Part shown: one piece after another, positions 53,769-63,089 of the stretch
How positions within the stretch are numbered: position 1 is the stretch's first letter
Layout of the letters: each line of letters opens with the position of its first letter
DNA from: Candidatus Obscuribacterales bacterium
GTDB taxonomy: Bacteria; Cyanobacteriota; Vampirovibrionia; Obscuribacterales; Obscuribacteraceae
Assembly (NCBI GenBank): GCA_031292355.1
Contig: JARLHI010000055.1
Location: 186,001 to 250,000 of the forward strand
Reading direction: 5' to 3'
Length of the DNA: 64,000 nucleotides
Made by a program: the position numbers and the translations under genes
The notes under the pieces: generated by a model
Database searches by the model: none
The model's input: only the letters and a program-made list of their open reading frames with translations
Told to the model about the DNA's origin: nothing

Positions 53769-55349
53769 TCACCCGCGTTTGAGTTTCGAGGCAGCCTGCA
53801 TAATCTGGTCGCGGCGACCTACAATATATTCCTGCAGAAACGTTGGGGATTGACTGTCCGATTTGGTTTGTCCTGACTTCCTGCTCTTCAACGCTTCGAG
53901 CGACACGAGATCTTTTTTTGCTTTATCCGGCAAAGCTAACTTAGAATAAGCCAGTGCACGACCAGACAAGAGCCAGGGTTTGGTGGCATCAATGGCAATT
54001 GCTTCGGTATAATCAGCCACTGCCGCTGGATATTGCGTCCCCTGATAATGCGCATCTGCCCTGCATTCCAGATAAAGCGTTTGCAATTTATTTGGGTTGT
54101 GCTTGATTGCCTCGTTCAAGTCCTCAACTGCTTTTTTATATTTCTGCTGACGCATATCGATAGCGCTTAGGAAAAAGTAGCCGTCGGGAGCGTTCGGCGC
54201 AAGAGCAATTATTTTTTCTGCGTCACCGCGAGCAGCGCTAAAATTATTCGTCATAAAATATGCATCTCCTCGAGACTCGTAGGCAATTAAGCTTGGATGA
54301 GCCGAGTCCAGCGCGATCACCTGCGTAAAGTCAGAGATAGCCTTGTCGAAATTTTTCATCGAGGAATAAATCAATCCGCGTTCCGTAAGCGAAAAGCTGT
54401 CGGGCGCGCCTCCTTTGGTGGCAATTAGAGCATTTACGCTTTTGAGAGCTTCTGGAAATTTCTTCATTCGAAAGTAACAGGCGATGCGACAAACCTGCCA
54501 GTGACGAATTTGTGCGTCAGGCGTCTTCTGCCCCAGAGCAGCGAGATTCGGTGGCAATTTGATTGCGTTATCCAGGTCATTGATGGCGTCAGCATAGCGC
54601 CCAAGATTGAACTCAAGCTCTCCCTTTATGCCGAAGTTGTCAGCACAAAGATCACCGACTTTACAGCAATCCGAAATCTCCTTCATTCCTCCGTCAAAGT
54701 TTCCTTGTTGCATATAGGCTTTGGCAAGAAAGCGCCTCAGAGACAAATTTTGATCGCCGTTTGTTTGAGAATATTCGGCCATTCCGACGGCTTCAGCCAA
54801 CTTGCCTTTACGAGCAAAAGCTTCACACCGCGAAACGACATTGTCTTGATCGGCATAGCCATAGCGAAGAGCCATCTTTCTTTCCGCTAACGCCTTGTCC
54901 TTCATGCCTGCAAGTCCATAAACTCTGGCGAGATTATTCATGATTGATGGATCAAATTTACTAAAAGGCGTTTGGCTCAGATCTTCATAAGCCTTGACGC
55001 CCTTCGACCAGTCTTTCAGTGAAACATAACATTCGGCTATCGCCTGCATAATCAGGCTGCGATGCGCTGCTTGATCATTCGGTCCGGTGCACTGTTTTAG
55101 TTCCTCGATCGCTTGAGCATATTTTCCTAAACGGATCAAAGAAGTGGCATGAAGCCATCGATACTCCGCGTTCTTAGGGTCTTCGTTGACGGCTTTTGCA
55201 AGATAAGACTCGGCGCCTGCTTGTTGACCTTTATTAAAGGCTTGCATACCAAGCTTCTCATTTGTTTCGCCTGGCTTTTCTGCAAATGATGAACTAGAAA
55301 CAAATAGCAGTTGCATCGCAATTAACACTGCGGTCGATAAGTGTCGCAT
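53769..55349 (-). CDS. Secreted TPR-repeat protein
   Basis: The 526-residue protein has a signal peptide (1-23). TPR units span most of the length (YRWLHATSLIRLGKYAQAIE, LAKAYMQQGNFDGGMKEISD, YESRGDAYFMTNNFSAARGD, YLECRADAHYQGTQYPAAVA). It is probably a periplasmic protein-interaction scaffold. The start codon lies one base after the stop of a decayed paralogue (55351), so the pair arose by tandem duplication. Confidence 0.85.
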   Translation of the reverse strand: MRHLSTAVLIAMQLLFVSSSSFAEKPGETNEKLGMQAFNKGQQAGAESYLAKAVNEDPKNAEYRWLHATSLIRLGKYAQAIEELKQCTGPNDQAAHRSLIMQAIAECYVSLKDWSKGVKAYEDLSQTPFSKFDPSIMNNLARVYGLAGMKDKALAERKMALRYGYADQDNVVSRCEAFARKGKLAEAVGMAEYSQTNGDQNLSLRRFLAKAYMQQGNFDGGMKEISDCCKVGDLCADNFGIKGELEFNLGRYADAINDLDNAIKLPPNLAALGQKTPDAQIRHWQVCRIACYFRMKKFPEALKSVNALIATKGGAPDSFSLTERGLIYSSMKNFDKAISDFTQVIALDSAHPSLIAYESRGDAYFMTNNFSAARGDAEKIIALAPNAPDGYFFLSAIDMRQQKYKKAVEDLNEAIKHNPNKLQTLYLECRADAHYQGTQYPAAVADYTEAIAIDATKPWLLSGRALAYSKLALPDKAKKDLVSLEALKSRKSGQTKSDSQSPTFLQEYIVGRRDQIMQAASKLKRG

Positions 55350-55350
55350 G

Positions 55351-56047
55351 TCATTTCACCTTTACTGGTGGAGACGCAACGACGGGTTGCAGTTTCGATG
55401 CAGCCGCTAAAATTTGATTGCGGCGGTCAGAATTTAGCTTTGCCACAAATTCCCACCCCACAGGAGTTTTATCCTTCACACTATGTACTGCCCCAAGTTG
55501 CATTCAAGCTTTCCCTTGATACCCCAGTTCTCTGCACACAAATCTCCGATTCTGCAACAAGGCGCTATTTCTTTTAAAACCCTTGTCGCTTTGCCTTTGC
55601 TCCAGGTGAGCCTTAGCCCAAAGACGCATAAACGCTGGGTTTTGCTCGCCCCTGCTTTCGGCGTACTCACCCACCGCGACCACTCGCTCGAAATCGCCCT
55701 GTTGAAACAAATTATCGCACTGCAAAAAGACCTCATCTTGATCTGCGTAACCATAGCGAACTGCCCACTTTCTTTCAGCTATAGACTTTTCGTACATGCC
55801 TGCCATGCCATAAGCCCGCGCCAGATCGTTCATGAACTGTGGGACTAGCTTTGATAGCGGCTGCATAATGAGGCTCGGCGGCCGCATATTCATGTCTAGA
55901 ACTTAGCGTATAGCCAAGATTAGCTTCAGCGTTGCCCGGCTCATTCGCCGGAGATGAAATCGGAACACACATCGATATCGACAGCGAAAATAATACAATC
56001 AATGGGTGACGTATTTTCGCGAACCGAAAGCCCATGGCGTATATCAC
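55351..56047 (-). pseudogene. Decayed tandem copy of the TPR protein gene
   Basis: The front (MIYAMGFRFAKIRHPLIVLF, a signal peptide, then PGNAEANLGYTLSSRHEYAA) and middle pieces (FMNDLARAYGMAGMYEKSIA; ERKWAVRYGYADQDEVF) match the downstream gene but lie in different frames. The end (KLNSDRRNQILAAASKLQP) matches its last residues. Several hundred bases of the repeats are missing. It is therefore a frameshifted, internally deleted paralogue. Confidence 0.8.
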
Positions 56048-56171
56048 TCTATTTATCGATGGTTGTCCAATTCTGCGAACAGTATATCAGTCCACACAAC
56101 AATGGAGTTGATGAGACAATTGAACGTGGGCATAAGCTACTAAAGGGTCAATGGAGCGGGGGCATACGATT

Positions 56172-56462
56172 ATGGTGACCAATCAAACTCTCGATGAATG
56201 GATGGACGAAGCCACAGACCGATTTGGCGGCATTCAATATGCGATGTTTGTTTGTCCAAAATGCGGCAATCGAGCCAGTTATTTGGACTTTATCAACCGA
56301 AACCTAGACGAACAGCTTGTCTATCAGGAGTGCATCGGTCGCTACGACAAAAGCATTACCAATTGCGATTTTTCAGCTGGCGGAATTCTTGGCACGATGG
56401 GGCAAGGCCGCTTCATCAGTTTGCCAGAGGCGCGCACAATCGAAGTATTCAATTTTGCCTGA
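56172..56462 (+). CDS. Small Cys-containing protein (VVA0879-like)
   Basis: The frame begins at 56151. ATG 56172 is chosen (GGGGG about 9 bases upstream). The 96-residue protein has FVCPKCGNRASYLDF and later QECIGRYDKSITNCDF, two Cys pairs that suggest a zinc ribbon. This layout is seen in phage-related VVA0879-type proteins, so a mobile-element origin is possible. It overlaps the convergent gene by 14 bases. Confidence 0.6.
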   Translation: MVTNQTLDEWMDEATDRFGGIQYAMFVCPKCGNRASYLDFINRNLDEQLVYQECIGRYDKSITNCDFSAGGILGTMGQGRFISLPEARTIEVFNFA

Positions 56463-57351
56463 CGCGCAAAATGTCCATCAGCCTCTGAACTAAGTCGGTG
56501 CGATCATCAATGATTACAACCGAGCCCTCTTGCACGATTTTTTCCTGACGAAAAAAATCGTCCGTTGGCGCAAAATCAACGTCTGGTGCAAAGGAAAGTT
56601 CAGTATCTTCCTTTGGGATATTAATTTCTATTTGCGCATCTAAAATCGTCTGTCTGAAAAGGGTATCTTCGGCCACAAAAACAACACCCAAGCGTTCTAA
56701 AGCACAATCGGCAAGAAATTGCTCAATTGACATAATTTGTTCCGCCGACATTTGCAAGCGCAAATGTGAAAAAGCATCAGCAAGAACTAACACCACATCC
56801 GGTGCCGTCATCGTGGCGACAATATTAATGTGTTCAAGATTGCGAGGCTGATATTCGAGCACTAGAGCTTTGCTGCCAGAAGACAGTTCAAGTAGTGCCA
56901 GCGCTATTTCTTGCCAGTCAACATTTGGTTTAAGAAGCAAAGAAGCGTCAAAAGCGCCTTCGGCTCCTTCTAAATCTTTGAGCAATTTTTCAGATTGATC
57001 GCCGGCTTTGAGAAGAAGACACAATTTCGCTTGATTACGATTGCGCCAAGAGCGAGCAAGGCTACATAGTGCTTCTTCAGTGTCTCCAACAGCCAGCAAG
57101 GGAAAACTCGTCGAAGCAATGGGATAGTTTGTTCGTTCTTCGACAATACAACCAATTGCTCCGCGCGAAAAAGCATCACCGATAAAATCGTGCCCATCAA
57201 ATGTTTGACCGGGCAAAGCCAGAAACCACTGACCTTCCGTAAGCAGACGCGTATCGATGCAAATTGACGCCTGATCGTCAGGCATCATGCCAGATGCCAG
57301 TCTTGCGCCAGCAATTTCGAGTATCTCGTCAGCGGAAAAAAGTGCTGTCAT
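56449..57351 (-). CDS. MurF-like N-domain protein without ATP-binding motif
   Basis: The frame runs to 57405, but ATG 57351 overlaps the MarR stop (ATGA) and gives a 300-residue protein. Residues 1-85 match the substrate-binding N-domain of MurF (SICIDTRLLTEGQWFLALPG, QTFDGHDFIGDAFSRGAIGC). The following ATPase domain lacks GTNGKTT; in its place is LCLLLKAGDQSEKLL. It probably cannot ligate D-Ala-D-Ala. It may bind a cell-wall precursor or a partner. Confidence 0.7.
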   Translation of the reverse strand: MTALFSADEILEIAGARLASGMMPDDQASICIDTRLLTEGQWFLALPGQTFDGHDFIGDAFSRGAIGCIVEERTNYPIASTSFPLLAVGDTEEALCSLARSWRNRNQAKLCLLLKAGDQSEKLLKDLEGAEGAFDASLLLKPNVDWQEIALALLELSSGSKALVLEYQPRNLEHINIVATMTAPDVVLVLADAFSHLRLQMSAEQIMSIEQFLADCALERLGVVFVAEDTLFRQTILDAQIEINIPKEDTELSFAPDVDFAPTDDFFRQEKIVQEGSVVIIDDRTDLVQRLMDILRVRQN

Positions 57352-57881
57352 GTCTGCTCGTGATGTAACAACAATTTGACCAGACTTAAACGAACACCCT
57401 GCCACTCATCACCCGTTAGCGGTTGCAGAAAGTCCGCCTGCTCTCGCTCAGTAATTTTAATTGCGCGAGACAACGTCTTTTTTCCTCTTGGTGTCAAATA
57501 CAACAAATGACTGCGCCTGTCCGTTTGATTACGCGTGCGCACGACCAGCTGTCGCTCCTCCAGAGTATCAAGCAAATGCACAATGGTTGTGCGATCCGTC
57601 AGATTTTTTTTGCCGAGAGATTGTTGCGTGAGTGGACCGTGCTCATTGATTATGCGCAGCAGACCAAGCTCCTGGGTGGTTAGCTGCAGAGGTGCAAGAG
57701 CTAGATTAAGTCGCTCGCGCAATCGTCTGCCCAGGCGATTCAGCAAAAAACCAGCACTATTAAGAAGCCCTTGAGGCCAATCAAGTTCATTGGCAGCCAA
57801 AGTATTTGCATCTTTTGCATCTTTTGCACCTTTTGCATCAAGAGCGTCAGTTGAATTCGATTTTGTCGATTTTGCCATCAC
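57348..57881 (-). CDS. MarR-family transcriptional regulator
   Basis: The 177-residue protein has a low-complexity lead (DAKGAKDAKDAN, encoded by a 9-bp repeat). A winged helix-turn-helix domain follows (LGLLRIINEHGPLTQQSLGK, DRTTIVHLLDTLEERQLVVR), with DRRSHLLYLTPRGKK as the wing. It overlaps the MurF-like gene by 4 bases and diverges from the RND efflux operon at 58168. It is a likely repressor of one or both. Confidence 0.88.
   Translation of the reverse strand: MMAKSTKSNSTDALDAKGAKDAKDANTLAANELDWPQGLLNSAGFLLNRLGRRLRERLNLALAPLQLTTQELGLLRIINEHGPLTQQSLGKKNLTDRTTIVHLLDTLEERQLVVRTRNQTDRRSHLLYLTPRGKKTLSRAIKITEREQADFLQPLTGDEWQGVRLSLVKLLLHHEQT
57808..57839. repeat. 9-bp tandem repeat in the MarR gene
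   Basis: About 3.5 copies of GCATCTTTT encode the DAK/GAK repeats in the N-terminal tail. Because the unit is 9 bases, length changes keep the frame. Confidence 0.8.
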
Positions 57882-58167
57882 CTACAACCGGTGGATAAAC
57901 GATCAGTATTCGCACGCATTGTTTTTCAGAATCTCACAAATCGAGGATTCAGCCAGTTTCATTAACGAGACTTAATACCAAAATTCGAACCCCGGAGCTC
58001 TTCTAAGCGTCATCTTCCTATGAAGGACGAAACTCGACTTAGCGCTTGGACACTATTAGTAGGTTAAGCCAAAGACGGTGCAACTTGCGTCAATTTTTCA
58101 GATAATATGCACATTGCAGCGATAGGAAGTTCCGGCTGTTTCTGACGACTGAAAGAGGATTTGACTG

Positions 58168-59979
58168 ATGGTTCAGGACGAAGCGCACGCGACGAGCGGC
58201 GCCACACACGCCACAAACAATAAATCGACAACTCCTGCGCCGCAAAAACAATCGCCGGTTGTGCGCATGTTCATTTACATCATCCTCATCGGTTTACTGG
58301 TGGGCGCTGGTTTCTATGTAGCTGGTCTGCTGAAAAAAGATGACGCTAAAGTCAAAAAGGAAGGAGCGGTGCCGGTTACGGTGGCCACTGCCAAAAGTCA
58401 GGTCATTCCCATTGAAATCCGCAGTATCGGTAACGTCTTACCTTACTCATTGATCAATGTCGTTCCGCAGGTTTCTGGTCAGCTGGCCAAAGTAAATTTC
58501 ACGCAGGGCCAATACGTCAAAAAGGGCGACCTACTTTTTCAAATAGATCCTAGCCCTTATCAAGCAGCCGTGAATCAAGCAACAGGAACGGTCGACAAAG
58601 ACACGGCGCTTGTTGAACAGGCTCGGGCGAATATGGCGCGGGACAATGCCGGCGTTGGCCAACTGCGCGCCAACAAAGCCCGCGACGAAGCACAACTGAA
58701 ATTTGCAAATGCCGAAATGGGACGATATGTCACTTTACAAAAAGAGGGAGTTGTCTCAAACGAGCAAAAAGACCAAATTGACACAAATGGCTCAGCAGCG
58801 AGCGCGACAATCGACGCCGACCAAAAGGCGATCGAAAACGCCCTGGCTGTAGTACGTGCCGATAAGGCGGCCATTGAAACCGCTCAAGGCACCCTAGAAG
58901 CAGACAAGGCCGCACGTGACAATGCCAAAATACAATTGAGCTGGTGTCAGATCCGCTCGCCAATTGATGGTCGCACAAGCAGTCTGGCTGTGTATCAAGG
59001 AAACGTTGTCACAGCAAATGCTGCCACCACCCCTTTGGTCACAATTGCTCAGGTCAAACCTATTTATATAAATTTCACCGTGCCCGAGCAATATCTCGAT
59101 GAGGTACGTCGCAACATGGCAGCGCACACACTAAACGTTGACGTTCTGGTCGAAGGCATTCGCAAAAATGCGGTCCTCGGCGCTGTGTCTTTCCTTGAAA
59201 GCACAGTCAACACCCAAACCGGCACTGTCGTTATGAGAGCGTCTTTTGAAAATACCGATTTGCGACTTTTCCCAGGACAATTCGTTGACGTCATCGTCAC
59301 CATGCCACCAGAAGGTCAAACCGTTGTTGTACCAGTAACGGCATTACAAACTACACAACAGGGCACCGCCGTTTACACAGTTGGTCAGGACGGCACTGTG
59401 ACCTTCTGTCCTGTAGAAGTGGAACGCACGCAAAGAGACCTCGCCGCAATCGGCAAAGGCATCAAAGCTGGCGACATCGTTGTTACTGACGGACAATTGC
59501 AACTTGTACCAGGAGCAAAAATCAAGGTAATCAAGGATGCCACCGTTGCCGATACCAGGCTGAATAGCATCAAGGGCATGCACGATCCAACAGGTGCCAG
59601 TTCGACTGCTGCGCTAAATACTATAAGCAGTCAGAAGGGAAACAAAGATAGCGCTAATGGCGCCAATCTACCGGGCAACGACACTAGCAACAACGATAAC
59701 GATCAAGGACCAGTCAGCGACGTGGGTCGAGCAGCTGTTAGCGGAGGCTCCGTCAATGGCAAAGGCTATAGCGCAACACCGATAGCACCCGATGGATCAA
59801 ATTCATTTGCTGGACATCACGCCGCAGCACCGGCGGACAAACCTCTGCAATCTACGGCTTCCGATCTAAACCCGAATGATTTCAAAAATAATCCGGACGC
59901 GCGTGCCAGAGCCACTCGTGACCGAGTCGACGCTGGTCCAGGCACGTACAAAATCAAGGGCAACGCTCAAGGACAATAG
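58168..59979 (+). CDS. RND efflux membrane fusion protein (MdtA-like)
   Basis: The 603-residue protein has a membrane anchor (about 31-54, MFIYIILIGLLVGAGFYVAG). The biotinyl-lipoyl and coiled-coil hairpin region (about 85-250; VVPQVSGQLAKVNFTQGQYV) is followed by the beta-barrel and membrane-proximal domain (WCQIRSPIDGRTSS, VPVTALQTTQQGTAVYTVG). A low-complexity C-terminal tail of about 115 residues is unusual. It starts an operon with two RND permeases. GAAAGAGGA lies upstream of the ATG. Confidence 0.93.
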   Translation: MVQDEAHATSGATHATNNKSTTPAPQKQSPVVRMFIYIILIGLLVGAGFYVAGLLKKDDAKVKKEGAVPVTVATAKSQVIPIEIRSIGNVLPYSLINVVPQVSGQLAKVNFTQGQYVKKGDLLFQIDPSPYQAAVNQATGTVDKDTALVEQARANMARDNAGVGQLRANKARDEAQLKFANAEMGRYVTLQKEGVVSNEQKDQIDTNGSAASATIDADQKAIENALAVVRADKAAIETAQGTLEADKAARDNAKIQLSWCQIRSPIDGRTSSLAVYQGNVVTANAATTPLVTIAQVKPIYINFTVPEQYLDEVRRNMAAHTLNVDVLVEGIRKNAVLGAVSFLESTVNTQTGTVVMRASFENTDLRLFPGQFVDVIVTMPPEGQTVVVPVTALQTTQQGTAVYTVGQDGTVTFCPVEVERTQRDLAAIGKGIKAGDIVVTDGQLQLVPGAKIKVIKDATVADTRLNSIKGMHDPTGASSTAALNTISSQKGNKDSANGANLPGNDTSNNDNDQGPVSDVGRAAVSGGSVNGKGYSATPIAPDGSNSFAGHHAAAPADKPLQSTASDLNPNDFKNNPDARARATRDRVDAGPGTYKIKGNAQGQ

Positions 59980-59984
59980 CGGTC

Positions 59985-62900
59985 ATGAACGTTTCCAAAC
60001 TGTTCATTATTCGGCCGGTCATGACGACTTTAGTCATGGCGACGTTCGTTATCTTCGGTCTGATTGCCTATTTCAATCTGCCCGTCAACGATTTGCCAGC
60101 AGTTGATTTTCCTTCGATAACTGTCACGGCTAGCGTACCTGGTGCCAATGCCGACACAATGGCATCATCTGTGGCGACTCCTCTGGAAAAGCAATTCACG
60201 ACAATTTCCGGCATCGAAGAAATGTCGTCATCCAGCCAACTTGGCCAGACGACCATAACTCTTGTGTTTGACCTCAATCGCAAAATCGATGGAGCAGCCG
60301 AAGACGTTCAAGCGGCAATTGTCGCGGCGCGTCCTTTCATGCCAACCAGCATGCCCACACCGCCTTCGTTTAGAAAAGTGAATCCTGCGGATGCGCCAAT
60401 TTTGTTTATTGCACTGAGCTCGCCCACACTACCTCTATATCAGGTTGATGACTATGCGGAAAATATGCTGGCGCCACGAATCTCCATGGTCTCTGGAGTA
60501 GCTCAGGTATCAGTATTTGGGTCGCAAATTTATGCCCCACACGTGCAGGTTGATCCACGCAAACTAGATTCTTACGGTATTGGAATTGACCAGGTAGCCA
60601 CAGCTATTAGCAACGCTAACGTCAATTTACCCACGGGCACATTGTATGGTCCAGACATGAGCTACAACGTCACGTGCAACGGTCAACTATTTAATGCAGA
60701 TGCCTTCAAGCCAATCATAGCCGCATACAAACAGGGAGCACCGGTACGCTTACAAGACTTAGGCGACGTCATCGACAGCGTGCAAACAGATAAGGTAGCC
60801 AGCTGGTTTAATGGCACACGCGCCGTCGTCCTTGCCGTGCAAAAACAACCAAACACAAATACGATTCAAATCGTCGAAAACATCAGACAACTATTCCCGA
60901 ATTTCCGCGCCGTTATTCCTAAGTCGGTCAGTCTAGATATTCTTTTCGACCGCACAATTGGTATTAAGAATTCTGTCAACGAAGCCAAAAAAACACTCGT
61001 GCTGACAGTGGTCCTGGTCATCTTCGTAATCTTTTTATTCCTTGGCAATCCCTCCTCTACATTGATTGCCAGTACCTGTTTGCCAATTTCTTTGATTGGA
61101 ACTTTTGCCGCCATGAAAATGTGCGGCTTTACGATTAACACCATTTCTTTGATGGCCCTAACGCTCTCAGTTGGTTTTGTCGTAGATGACACAATTGTCG
61201 TCTTAGAAAACATCGTGCGTCACATGGAAATGGGACAAAAGCCAATGGTGGCAGCAATGAAGGGTGCCGAAGAAATTGGTTTCACTGTGATCTCAATGAC
61301 GATTTCGCTCGCAGCTGTTTTTATACCTATCTTGCTAATGGGCGGTATCATCGGTCGCTTGTTTTTTCAATTTGGTGCCACCATTTCGTTTGCCATTCTT
61401 ATATCTGGCTTTGTGTCATTGTCGCTAACGCCTATGCTGTGCAGCCGCTATCTCAAGGCTGAACACGAAGGCAGCAAACGAGGTCTAGCGGCGGTTTCAG
61501 ACAGGGTGTTTACTTGGTTTCAAGGTCTCTACGATCGATCGCTGCAGGTTGCTCTGCATCATCGGTTCTTTGTAATTCTCCTATTTATAGCCATGCTTGC
61601 AGGCAGCGTTTTGATGCTGATGAACATGCCCAAAGGCTTCATACCAACAGAGGACCAGGGGCAAATTCAGGGCACTACTGTAGCGATTGAAGGCATCTCT
61701 TTTGATGGCATGATTGATCATCAAAAGAAACTTGCAAAAATTGTCTCTAAAGATCCTAGCGTGCAGAACTACATGTCGAGCGTCGGTGCTGGCTCTGGTC
61801 AGAACACCCAGAATCAAGGCAGCCTGATGATGTTCCTCAAGCCACTCGGACAGGGCAGAACACAGACTGCTGACGAAGTAATGCAAGGTCTGCGAAAAAA
61901 GGTGGCGATGATCCCAGGCATCAAATTCTTTATGCAGATTCCACCAGCCATCCGCATTGGCGGCAGAACAAGCAAAGCTATGTATCAGCTTACTCTCTCC
62001 TCTCTCAATCAAAAAGAGCTATATGCCTCGTCAGACACGCTGGAAGCCGAGCTTAAAAACGTCTCGGAATTGCAAGACGTAAACAGTGATTTGTTGATGA
62101 AAAATCTGGAGTTAGATGTTGAGATCAATAGGGAAAAACTGTCTCAATTAGGTATCACCATGCAAGAAGCTCAAGATGCCTTAAACAGCGCCTATGCAGC
62201 CAGACAAGTATCTGTAATTTACACGCCGAACAATCAATACTGGGTCATTTTAGAAGTGCAACCAAAATTCTATCGGGATCCATCGGTGCTAGAATTTATT
62301 CGCATTCACACAGCTGCCGGACAACTCGTTCCACTCAATACAGTGGCGACAATCAAGCGCATAAGTGGACCGCTGATGGTCAACCACGCAGGGCAATTCC
62401 CTTGCGTCACCATATCGTTTAACGTGCGTCCGGGCGCCTCTTTAAGCAACGCCGTCGCCAAGATCAAAGAAATCTCAGCGCGTATTTTACCAAGCGATAT
62501 TAGTTACAACTTTCAAGGTAGTGCTAAGGCATTCGAAAGTTCGACTAAAGACCTGGGCTTTCTACTTTGCATATCAATCCTTGTTATCTATATTGTCCTG
62601 GGAATGCTGTACGAAAGCTTCATCCACCCCATCACAATTTTGTCAGGGCTGCCGTCAGCCGGTCTGGGTGCGTTTTTTGTGTTGCTTTTATGCCACAAAG
62701 ATTTAGATATTTATGGTTTCCTCGGATTGATTTTGCTCGTGGGCATCGTTAAGAAAAACGCGATCATGCTTGTCGACTTTGCCCTTATTACTCAGCGGGC
62801 AGAAAATAAAACATCCGAAGAAGCAATTTATCACGCCTGTCTGGTGCGGTTCAGACCAATTATGATGACGACCATGGCAGCACTCTTAGGTAGTGTGCCA

Positions 62901-63089
62901 ATCGCATTCGCTACCGGGCAGGGTGCCGAATCCAGACAACCACTTGGTTTGACTGTCGTGGGCGGACTTCTCGTTTCTCAAATCGTCACTCTATATATCA
63001 CACCGGTTTTCTACATCTATCTTGAACAAGCACTCCACGGGTATCAAGCCTGGCAGGCTCGCCGCAAACTGAAGGAAAGCACACCATGA
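59985..63089 (+). CDS. RND multidrug efflux permease 1 (MdtB-like)
   Basis: The 1034-residue inner-membrane permease has twelve transmembrane segments and two large periplasmic loops. It starts IIRPVMTTLVMATFVIFGLI. Proton-relay aspartates D401 and D402 lie in VGFVVDDTIVVLENI, and GIVKKNAIMLVDFAL carries the partner lysine. It extrudes unknown substrates through the fusion protein and an outer-membrane channel not seen here. Its stop overlaps the next permease start (ATGA). Confidence 0.96.
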   Translation: MNVSKLFIIRPVMTTLVMATFVIFGLIAYFNLPVNDLPAVDFPSITVTASVPGANADTMASSVATPLEKQFTTISGIEEMSSSSQLGQTTITLVFDLNRKIDGAAEDVQAAIVAARPFMPTSMPTPPSFRKVNPADAPILFIALSSPTLPLYQVDDYAENMLAPRISMVSGVAQVSVFGSQIYAPHVQVDPRKLDSYGIGIDQVATAISNANVNLPTGTLYGPDMSYNVTCNGQLFNADAFKPIIAAYKQGAPVRLQDLGDVIDSVQTDKVASWFNGTRAVVLAVQKQPNTNTIQIVENIRQLFPNFRAVIPKSVSLDILFDRTIGIKNSVNEAKKTLVLTVVLVIFVIFLFLGNPSSTLIASTCLPISLIGTFAAMKMCGFTINTISLMALTLSVGFVVDDTIVVLENIVRHMEMGQKPMVAAMKGAEEIGFTVISMTISLAAVFIPILLMGGIIGRLFFQFGATISFAILISGFVSLSLTPMLCSRYLKAEHEGSKRGLAAVSDRVFTWFQGLYDRSLQVALHHRFFVILLFIAMLAGSVLMLMNMPKGFIPTEDQGQIQGTTVAIEGISFDGMIDHQKKLAKIVSKDPSVQNYMSSVGAGSGQNTQNQGSLMMFLKPLGQGRTQTADEVMQGLRKKVAMIPGIKFFMQIPPAIRIGGRTSKAMYQLTLSSLNQKELYASSDTLEAELKNVSELQDVNSDLLMKNLELDVEINREKLSQLGITMQEAQDALNSAYAARQVSVIYTPNNQYWVILEVQPKFYRDPSVLEFIRIHTAAGQLVPLNTVATIKRISGPLMVNHAGQFPCVTISFNVRPGASLSNAVAKIKEISARILPSDISYNFQGSAKAFESSTKDLGFLLCISILVIYIVLGMLYESFIHPITILSGLPSAGLGAFFVLLLCHKDLDIYGFLGLILLVGIVKKNAIMLVDFALITQRAENKTSEEAIYHACLVRFRPIMMTTMAALLGSVPIAFATGQGAESRQPLGLTVVGGLLVSQIVTLYITPVFYIYLEQALHGYQAWQARRKLKESTP

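Noticed and set aside
57970..58010. tRNA-like TTCGAA sequence
   Set aside because: The would-be T stem does not pair and no acceptor or anticodon arms are found.
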